Of a DNA stretch of 64,000 bases, positions 11,351 through 20,900 are shown piece by piece; position 1 is the stretch's first letter, and every line of letters starts with the position of its first letter. Source of the stretch: Undaria pinnatifida (taxonomy: Eukaryota; Sar; Phaeophyceae; Laminariales; Alariaceae); the NCBI GenBank assembly GCA_012845835.1, contig JABAKD010000013.1:13384348-13448347 (forward strand), read 5' to 3'. The notes beneath the pieces are model-generated. The model ran no database searches. It was not told the DNA's origin and was given only the letters and a program-made list of their open reading frames with translations. Position numbers and translations under genes: made by a program.

Positions 11351-14319
11351 CCACTACCACCATCGCCACCACGACCACCTCCAGTGACCAACATCCTCAT
11401 CCTTATCTTCACCCACATCCTCGTCAGCAGCAGCAGCAGCAGCAGCAGACCGTTCAACGGAAGAGAGACGAGGAGACTGGCATAAACCTTATCCCTCGTA
11501 TCTCTGCGCTACCACTGCGGCTGTAGTTTTTGTGGCTTGTAAGTGCTACGAAGAGGTCTTCGAATGGCAATGGAGAGCGACAAAACGATTCGCCAGCGGG
11601 ATAAGAACGAGGAGACAAATGTGGAACACAGGCCTACCGCCAGAGGCCGTCCGAGACTCGAGACTCCAAAGGCAAGTGAAGTACTGTCTACGCTAGCTGT
11701 ATACCTGGTTGTACGCAACGTTTCTCCAAAGTTTACGAGTGCCAAAGGTAGATACTACAGCAGTAGTAGTAGTAGGTGGTGGTACAGAAATGATAGCAGA
11801 GTGTACCTGGTATCTTTTTCTCGCGCTAGGCAGCAGTCAGTGTATTTTGTTCTCGAGCGATAAGATAGACTGGTAGTCTATACGACACGAGTAGAAGTTG
11901 CTGAAGGGTCAATCATGACATTCTAACTGCATATACGTACCAGGTTTGGGTAGAGTTTTCCCTCGGGCTGCCTCATACATGTACGTAGCTGGTCACATCA
12001 CTGGTATCTACACGTACAACTCTTGGGGGGAAAATATTATTGTATCCCTCGTTTCCCAGGGTACCGCGACAGTACATACCATAGTAGCACCTTGACGAGA
12101 ACACCTGAGGAGTATCCTGTGCAGTGTCGCATACGATAGTATGATACTGGTATCATACCGTAATTCCGCGCCGTGCAAAGGGCTCCGAATTAATCAAAAC
12201 GGTGAGCGGCCCCCGCCCTTGCGAGTCTCGAAAAAATATGGTCGACCCATCCAATGTCTGCACGAAAACGCCAGGGGCTACAGATATTCAAAGTGGAGCA
12301 ACACTCTCGCACGAAAAAAAGCAAAATACCTGGGAGCTTCGCAGAGCCACGGATGAGCGTTGACGACGCATGCAACCTCAATCAACGATCGGAAAGCGCA
12401 GAAGACCCGCAGAGTAAGACCAGGTTGAACTACCCTAACCCGAGGTTCATTGTTTCATCGCCTCAGTTCGCTGGCCTCCTGCCACGGCCGCGTGCTCACT
12501 ACGCAAGTAGTCTTGCACCGCGCTTGATTGTTCCAACTCCAAAGGTAAACGATTTTTTATACCACAATATACCGCTCTGGGCGGAAATATAGGGACGGTC
12601 AGGGTCTTCACACTATAGTAACCGAGCAGTCCGTATAATTCCGTCCACAGAACGATATTTAATTATGGCTACGATCGTACTGGCTGAGCGACATGGCCAA
12701 ATAAATGGTGCAGACAACGAACGCGGTTGGTGGTGGTTGTGCAAGGTTCGTAATCGTCGGTTGGTTTCCATCGCTTGAAGCGACTATTCGTACGAGGACT
12801 CGACATGACATACCTGGTATGGCGGCGTCCCCGCTGAAATAGTAGAGGTGAATCTCGTCCCTAACAAACGTCAAGGTCATGGTTATTTCAACTCTCATTG
12901 AGAGCATGCTCGTGCTCGTAGGGACTTTTTCTCTCACAAATGACGAGCGGAAAGTGTGAGAGTATGATCTAGCCCGTAATTCGACGAAAGTCGATGAGCA
13001 TTAAAAGCTGCAAAATGGGAATGCTGAACGCTATGCGCGATAGAAACATAAAGGGACACGTACCGGGAGGGGGGGCAAGACACCTATGATCATGGTTTGT
13101 CCAGAAGGTCTCTGAGGGTAACGCCTCTTACGATTTTAGCTCGACAGTAAAAGTGTCAATATATAATAAAAAAACGCAGTGTAGTCTCCTATGTACAGCG
13201 TAGCGGGTCCGCGAGGGAGCCATATCGTATAGGCTACATCCAATCGATTACCGAGAACATAATCAATCACCCTTGGGTTTGCCTCATCGTCCTTGTGTTT
13301 GCTTCATTTTAGCGCTCTATTAGCCTTTTTTTTTCAAAAAAACGATTCCACAGGTGATTCCGAGTGGTTTGTCCCAAACTTTCGGATACAAGTCCAAGAG
13401 GGTTAACATTGTCTATTCAGCCAGTGCTGCCAATGTTCAATGCTAAAGTTTCACCGCCCCCTCGAGCCTATGCGGCACAATACCTCGCCCTCAGCGAACA
13501 ACATGCATTCCCGTTTCCAGTTCGTGGTCAACGTTGTGCTAAGCTCGGTGGGATAATCCCCGACTATGTCCTTTTTCCCGCTGGTCGATGGCGCTAACTT
13601 AGCAGCGCTATTAACTGCGAATAAAAGTTCATGGACCTCAAGTTCACACGCTAAGTACGCTAAGTACGGCGTGAAGGCTTTTCTTGGATACACGTCCCTT
13701 CTGATGCCCTTCTGATGATGAGCACCGCCCTTGATGATGTTTTCTTTCTGGCGTTGTTTATAAGCAAATCGACGCTGAAGCTCGTCATGCTGGACATTCT
13801 CCAGCTACACGAAAGTGATACCAATAACAATAAAAACGTAGACAGGTAGATTTATTTTCATTGTCGGTTGAAGCTTCTTCTGCGTCCTATTTTGTAGCTT
13901 GCTGTGAGCTCATAAAAACAGAAAAACAAGATCTGGAGTTTTTGGGGGGGAAGGGGGATTATATAGGGACTGTTCGTGGGTCGTTATTCGTCATTATGCA
14001 CCACCAGCCCACCTCATAAAAAATAGCTAGAGTGCAGGCCCTCTCATATGCAAGAAGCTACCCTACCGGCCCTTTCATAAGCAAGAATCTAAATTGCCGG
14101 CCCTCTCATCCGAAAGAGCCCTGTAAGAAACCCAGCTTTATATTCCCGGGAAAATTAAAAAAAATCGAGAACGCTTGCCCTTAATCGATGCACGCTCAAC
14201 GGTGAGGCGCACCATGTTTTTTCCCAAGGCTACTCACGCAGGGGAGCTCTATACCCTATCATGCCCCTCGCTGAGGCAAAACACTTGATCTGAAGAAACA
14301 TCCCAATGCTACCCCGATG
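11351..14319. other. No gene seen
   Basis: A 106-codon frame at 11543-11863 and a 112-codon frame at 12254-12592 (plus) have no recognisable motif. Nothing else supported. Confidence 0.35.
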
Positions 14320-14470
14320 AAAAATGGTCAGGCTTAGGTATAGTATACAACAAAACATACTGCAGGAAAAAAACAAACAAATTCCGGCGGTTTTATTGTC
14401 AGGATTAGGAGCCCCGAAATTCGTTACACTTTTCAGCGTAAAAAAGACCTGCCTCTATCGTAGCACGCGG
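14320..14470 (-). mobile_element. MITE-A fragment
   Basis: Only one end is clear: gcctctatcgtagcacgcgg at 14451-14470, with an interior remnant of the family before it. Confidence 0.5.
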
Positions 14471-14528
14471 TGGAACACTCCCCTTTCACGATGAGAATCT
14501 GGCCTAGATGCCACTATCCCGGTTTCGG

Positions 14529-15055
14529 CTGATTCTACCATAGCCCCCCCGTCCACAACCAGCGTAACTCATTGGTCGCTGCCATCCATACGCAAGAAAG
14601 TAGGCACAGGGTGCCGAAGTCCGTCTTACGAGCGGATCTTGGAAGGATGCAGTTCACCCTTCATGCGACTCGCCGAACACCTCACGGCGCTTCGCGCTTG
14701 GTGCAAGCAATGTCTGCCCGGTTGGTGAAAACCCGACGTGCTCCGTCCCGGCATAGTAGGGATGCGAGGGGCTACGGTCATACGACTACGGTCGTGCACA
14801 AACTGAGTATCCCCCCCCCCCCCCAAACCAGCGGTTTTCTTTAACGAACGTTTCATGGGTGCTCGACACGAGGAAGGGGGCTATGAAACAAAAATCTTCG
14901 TGTTGTTTCTTGTTTGCAGAGGACTATCGAACGATGACGTCGGGGTGGCAAGTGGCTCACCGTATTCCAGGAGATACGGCCGGGAGGTGGTTTCAAAACC
15001 GAAATTTTTTGGTAAAAAAAAGTTGAGGGGGGGGCTACCGTAGAACGAGTGTTTC
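14529..15055 (+). mobile_element. MITE-B copy interrupted by element E
   Basis: Left end tgattctaccatagcccccc at 14530, right end ggggggctaccgtagaacga near 15050. Between the C run and the B interior (which resumes near 14811 with aaccagcggttttctttaac) lies element E. Confidence 0.7.
14551..14810 (+). repeat. Element E copy 2 (inside MITE-B)
   Basis: Same core as at 2.1 kb: gcgactcgccgaacacctca, ggtgcaagcaatgtctgccc, aaaacccgacgtgctccgtc. It sits between two C runs of the host MITE. Confidence 0.65.
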
Positions 15056-15343
15056 TTGCTTGAGGATCGGTACTGTACAGGCCTCCTTGGCCGCGGGGTC
15101 GTGAATTTTCTTTTACAAAGCCTTCGCCCAACACTGAAGGCGTCTTTTTTCATTTTTTTGCTGCGACCAACAAAAAATGAAGCGACTGCGGACTTTTCAA
15201 AAAAAAAAATTGGCCGTGCTGCTAGCGCGAGGGTCGCACCAAAGCTCTTTCCCTGCTGCGTTGTTGGTCATTGCAAAACCCGACATCACATCTGCTGAGC
15301 TTCGTGCAGGCAAAGCCTTGATCGTCACCGATTTTGAGGGAAA

Positions 15344-15890
15344 ACGCGTGCTACGATAGAGGCGCGCACAACTTTTTTTTTTCTTGATACTACCCCTCAC
15401 TTTCGGAGCTTAAGATCTCTCCCAAAAACTGATTTGGGAGAAAAACAAAACCGCTATGATACCGGATGAAAAATCCTGTGGCCTATTAATAATGGGTACA
15501 CAACGAGAATCACAGCAAAAAAAAAAAATGGCCAATTATTTTCTTTCTTCCGACGATTTTGGGTCAAGGATCCCCGTCATTCGAGTCGTTCTACGGCAGC
15601 CCCCCCAACTTATATTTAACGAAAATCGCCGGTTTTGAAACCACCCCACGGCCGTACCTCCTGAAATACGGCGCCCCTTGCCACCCCGACGTCATCGGTC
15701 GACAGTCCTTCGCGAACAAGAAAATATATGAAATATTATGTTCATAGCATCTTTACTCGTATTGAGCAGCTGCGAAGCGGTCGTAAACGAAATCGCTGGT
15801 TGTGGGGGGGGGGCTATCGTGGAACCAGTCATTCAGAAAACATTTTCGCCAAAAAAAGGTACACCTTAATGCCTCTATCGTAGCACGCGT
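15344..15890 (-). mobile_element. MITE-A copy with a nested MITE-B
   Basis: Ends acgcgtgctacgatagagg (15344) and cctctatcgtagcacgcgt (15890) are perfect inverted repeats. Family A interior is split at gtcattc by element B. Confidence 0.85.
15583..15827 (-). mobile_element. MITE-B copy nested in MITE-A
   Basis: 245 bp; gtcattc occurs on both sides (15576-15582 and 15828-15834), which fits a target duplication, since intact A copies have it once. The ends tcgttctacggcagcccccc and (reversed) tggttccacgatagcccccc are inverted repeats. Confidence 0.82.
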
Positions 15891-16027
15891 CAGGGTTTGC
15901 TCGCTGAAGTCTCAGAAGGGTTCATGTCGAGACTGCTGTGGGTCGGCACCCCACACAATACGGCAACTGCAGGCGCCATAAGTCGGACGATATATTAGTG
16001 GTGAGTAATGAGTCGTTCGATGGTAGA

Positions 16028-16292
16028 CCCACCCTTACTTTTCTCTAAGGAATTGGCCGGTTTTTGAAACCATCTCTCCTTAGCCGTATCTCCTGAAATA
16101 CTGTGCCCCTTGCCACCCCGACGTCATCGTTCGATCGTCGTAGTAGTAGTGCTTTGCAAACAAAGAGACATAATATGAGCACATTTTGTTCATAGCATCC
16201 GTTCCTCATGTCGATCAGCCCTGAAACGTTCGTTGAAGAGAAACGCTGTTTTTTTTTGGGGGGGGGGGTGCTATGGTAGTAGAATCAGTCGC
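16028..16292 (-). mobile_element. MITE-B copy, partial
   Basis: Contains the family interior (tatctcctgaaatactgtgc, accccgacgtcatcgttcga) and ends ggtgctatggtagtagaatc. The other end is not recognisable. Confidence 0.65.
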
Positions 16293-16699
16293 TTGTTGGG
16301 TGTGAGTCGAGAAGTCGGCTGGCCATCAGCTGGCTTCGTCGGCCGGTTGGCCGACTAAAATGTCGGCTGGTTGAGTCAACGGCTTATCAACCGATTAATC
16401 ATTGATTGTGAAGTCCTGCTGATTCAAAGGTCTCTGGCCAACACTTACCGCACACTGGTAGAAGCGCATGCTCGTAGCACTGCTGTTGGTCTCGGTGGTC
16501 GTGGCGCGACAATATGTTCGACTCGTGTTGGCGTAAAACGTCATTCTATTCGCAAGTACGAGGTACGATAACGTCGTGTGTACTCAACGGGGGTGTGCAC
16601 GATTTGATGTATTTGAAATAGCGTGAGCGCCCCGGGAAGTCGGTGGTTGTGCCAGAACAGCACGACCGCATTATCGGGGGAACCCGCCTAAGTCATTCC

Positions 16700-17032
16700 A
16701 AGCTGTGAGTGCAATTTCCCAGTCGCGCCACGCGATTTTGACCGCCTTATATCGGGATACCGCCTTATATAGGGATACCGCCCTATTGGGGGACCCCTAC
16801 TGTAGAGCTCCTGAAAGTGAGAAGCCTAAAAAAAAAGGTTACTCGTGCTATACAGTAGCCCTCCCCCGTAAGGCGGTGGTGATGGTATAGATAGCAACAT
16901 GACCGCCTTATAGAGGAAGCCGCCTTATTCCTTCCAGGTTCTGAGCGCAGTTCCCAAGTGGCTCCAAGCGGTTTTGACCGCCTTATATCGGGACATCGCA
17001 CTACTCAGACTGCCTTAATGGGGGACACCAAC
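16700..17032. repeat. Short GACCGCCTTATAT-type tandem repeats
   Basis: The unit gaccgccttatatcgggata recurs near 16740, 16760, 16780, 16900 and 16975, in two larger blocks. No gene seen around it (16293-17233). Confidence 0.6.
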
Positions 17033-17233
17033 CGTAACGATTTAGCCCTGGTGTTTTGACAAGCGTTGGGAGGTTGCAAGGCCAATGCGCGAAAAACGCA
17101 AAAGGCAGGAAAAGGGGATAGATCCTGGGAAGGGTGGGTCTCCTTTTCTTCAACGGGGTAGGGTAGGGTGCACACTTGCTGAAATCGTGCTTCTTTTACT
17201 TGGGCGTGGCTGTGGTCATCCGCACGGCGGTGG

Positions 17234-17473
17234 CTGATTCTACGATAGCCCCCCCCTGAACCAGCGGTTTTCTTTAACCGACGTTTCATGGCTGCTTGAC
17301 ACCAGGAATGATGCTCTGAAACGCATATCTCCATGTTTTTTATTGTTTGCGAAAGACTATCGAACGATGGCGTCGGGGTGGCAAAGGGCACCGTGTTTCA
17401 GGAGACACGGCCGGGAGATGGTTTCAAAACCGGAGATTTCGTTAAGGAAAAGTTAGGGGGGCTACCGTAGAGC
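17234..17473 (+). mobile_element. MITE-B copy
   Basis: Starts tgattctacgatagcccccc, ends ggggggctaccgtagagc, with the family interior (gcggttttctttaac, tcaggagacacggccggg). Confidence 0.8.
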
Positions 17474-17813
17474 TACTCCGGGGGTGCGGGGAAAAAATAT
17501 CCAAACAAGGTTGCCTTTCAATTTTAAGTGCCTGCTGTTGTTCGATTCCAGTGGTTCGGGTGTTAGAACGTTTCGTCCCGGAGGGTTCGGGCACCACACA
17601 TTAGGCAGGACAAATGGCGACCGGCTAGCTCAACAATACGAACACTGATGTACATGAAACACAATGCTCATGCCGCACGGTTTACCCTGTGCACTGTAAC
17701 AACGGAGACCGTGGGGTACAGGTTTCATTTTTCGGCGTCACTCTACGTGTTGTTCGAAGGCAACGCTAACCCTTACAGAATAACTCGAACCCCCGTATCC
17801 CCCGCACCCGCAG

Positions 17814-17951
17814 CCGACCGCCCGAGGACGGAGCCCTCGAACTGCATGCAACTTCTGCCATGATAAGCGCGTCAAGTGCGTCATGAAGGAGGGGGGCTCC
17901 CGGTGCGAGCAGTGCATACAGCGAGATACCAGCTGCGTCTTCTCCACTAAG
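17814..17951 (+). CDS. TF exon with the Zn2Cys6 cluster
   Basis: The acceptor is ACCCGCAG before 17814 and the donor AAG/GTACGT starts at 17952; both are phase 0. It encodes the whole cluster: Cys at codons starting 17847, 17856, 17877, 17904, 17913 and 17934, with the typical KRVKC between the second and third Cys. The reading frame is blocked upstream by TAA at 17781, so this is not the first coding exon. Confidence 0.85.
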
Positions 17952-20900
17952 GTACGTGACGGTTACTCTCCATATGGCCCAAAAAAAAAACGGTGAAATG
18001 TTTCGGCCTTACGTACGTACGGGTTATGCGCCATTTTAAAGTCGGCAAAACGGTAGAAGGTTTCAGGCTCATGTAGGGACAGGTGATGCCACAAAACGCT
18101 GCCAATAGCGGTGACATGTGTCAGCCTTACGTACGTACCGATTTCGCCTTCAAGCTCACGTGCGTACGGACCATGTCCCAGAAAAGCCGTCGCAAACGAC
18201 GAACCGTTTCGACCTTACGCTTTCGAACCGCTGGCGCCTCGAGCGAAACTCCCACGCTCCCGACTGCCTATCGTCTCGGTTCTGGAGTTCACTGCCTGAT
18301 ACAACGGAAGATACCCCGATACATGCAAAACACGTGCGTTGAAATGATAAGAGGTAGCGCTGTTTGGCCCAAGTAGTTTGTACCGACGGGACCTCTTAAC
18401 GGTGAATCTTGAGTTGCATACAATGAGATGTGGCGCAAACGATAGAGCTGCGCCATTTTCTTTCTGGCGCTCCTCACCTTGAGGAACTCTATAGCTTTCT
18501 CAGCCCACAAAGTTGATTTCGGCGAACGACGCGTACTGCGATATCCGAGATGCACCGTTTTTTTTGCTGAGGTTCCTCAATTCGGGAACGTAGGACCTCT
18601 CCCAAAAACTGATATTGGAGAGGGAAAAACAAAAAACTGCTACCGTAAAACATCCCATGGCCTAGGCACACAACGAGAATCACGCAAAAAAAAATGGCCT
18701 TGTGTTTCCGCCTATAGTATCAATAGGTTAAGGAGCCCCGTCATTCAGGAAACGTTTTCGCCAAAAAAAGGTATACCTCTATCGTAGCACGCGTCTCACG
18801 TACAAGGGCTACCCCATGAACAGCCCTACGGCCTGGGCATCAGCATCCAACAAAAAATGCTGCCCCCAAAACAAAAGTGAATTTCTGACGATTTTGGGTT
18901 AAGGGGGAGGGTTAAGGAACACCATCGTTCAGCAAAAATGCCTCCTCTATCGTACCACGTGTCCGCGGCATAAACAAGCCCCTATTCCGCCCTATGCAAA
19001 CCCGCCCCTTCTCGCCCCCCCCCGCTTGTTTCCCCCGCCAATTTTTTGAAGGGAAAAACGGGCCCAAAACCGAAAAACTCCAGGTCTAAAGCAGACGCGC
19101 CGCGACAGAAAAACAAGGGCTCCCGCACCTCCGGCCGGCGGAGCTCAATCCAAGACCCCCCCGCGCGGTCTGGTGTCAGAAGCAAAGCACAGGAAGAGCC
19201 CCCAGAGGTCGAGGTAGACATCGCCGCGGCTCCGGTAGCGGCTCACACCCCCGCTGCTGGCCGTGAGCGAGCGTTCTTGGGTGTTTATACGCTGACAATT
19301 GGGAAACTTGTTCCCCTCGTGACGGAGGAGGTGCTGCGTGCGGCCTTAACCGAGAGGCAAAGGTTTCCACAAGCGATGGCAGCGGCTGTGGGGGGGGAGC
19401 GTGTTGCGTGCGACCAAGCACAGGTGGGTTTTGTTCGAGAAGAGAAGTTGAGGGTAAAAGTGGCGGGGTGTGATGGACGATTTTGGAAGAACCTGCGATG
19501 TTGGGTGTTTATGTTTTGACAGTTGGGAAGCTTGGAAGTGCTGCGTGCGGCCTTAACGGAGAGGCAAACGCTTTTGCAAGCGATGGCGGCGGCCGTGGGG
19601 GTGGGCGTGTCGCGTGGGACCAAGCACAAGTGTGTTGCAGAAACTAAAAATGGAGACGAAAAATCATGGGATATTTTTATTGCTGAAAATGTATACCAGG
19701 TGTACTTTGTAACGAGAGAATAAGGGCAAATGTGTCTAATGACGGTGTGCGATCGACGACAACTTTGGGACAACATGTATTTTGGGGGTTTGATGTTATG
19801 GCGATTGGGAAAGTTGTCTCCCTTGTGACGGATGGAGGCGTTACGCGCTACCCTAACGGAGAGGCAGATGTTTTCTCTGGCAATTGGCAATGGCCGTGGG
19901 AGGGGAGCGTGAGTCAACACAAATGTCACCGCCCGCACCGTAACACCGACACACATATATATATATATACATTTTTCGCATGCCCTGTGCACCGCGCGGT
20001 TTAGGTGGTCGGGGCGATCTCTCTCGGCGCTCTGATAAGCGGAGACGTTGAGTCGGCGAAGGCCTACCATTTCTCCCTCCGGTATCACATCGGGGACGTT
20101 CGAAGCCTGACGGAGTCGCGAACCGCCCCATCGCTAGCATTGGCGGCGCTGTACTGGCAACACCGAGGCGAGGACGAGCTGAACGCTGAGTGGGTGGGGT
20201 ACGCTCGACGGGTCCTAGGAAACAGTAACGTGAGTTGGTTTTCGGTCGCTGAGAGACGTCGACGGTCGACGGTGAGCTAACGCGAGCTACTTCACGGGTA
20301 GCAACACTTTACCGTTCTGAGAGTGATTACTTCAGGCGCTTGATACCTCGAACCAAAACCCGGCGTGTGAGAAACCATGTGCGCTTACCATTGCCAACCC
20401 GATGAACAGCCCCATGGCCTACTGTAGGTCTACAACGAAACATGACGGCGCGCTGCGCCAGGTGCACTCGTAGCACCTTTTCGTCATGCTTTCTCCTGAG
20501 CGACGGGGGGTTGATTCTTGACCCAAAACCGTCCGGTAAAAAACATGCCTCTTTGTTCTGTTGCGAAGGTATTGCTTTTGCATGCCTAGCCCGCATCGCG
20601 TTGCGCTTTCGGTTTCATCACTTGAAAAAAAAAAATAAATAAAATGGGGGGGGGGGTGAGGTAAACCAACCATTGTTTTATCAAGCCAGACCACCATCAG
20701 AAGGAGGAAACAGCAATGGTTGGCACACCGCTACCGCACCGTTCGTCGTTTTTCGAAATCTATCGAAAAGCAGAAATGAAATTGTAGCTACAGGGCAGCT
20801 GCTAAATGTAGCCCCCCCCCCCCCCTCTGCCTCGAAAGGGATACGTGGTCAATGGTCAAGTGACTTAAGGCAAGCAACAAACGCGTACGCTCCCCCCGCC

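Noticed and set aside
10810-11485. Gly-rich and Pro-rich frames with a Leu-rich start
   Set aside because: Both come from CAC/GTG and CAG/CTG triplet repeats. No domain or splice support.
19285-20088. 267-codon minus-strand frame
   Set aside because: Spans TF exons and the intronic tandem copies; the repetition comes from those copies.
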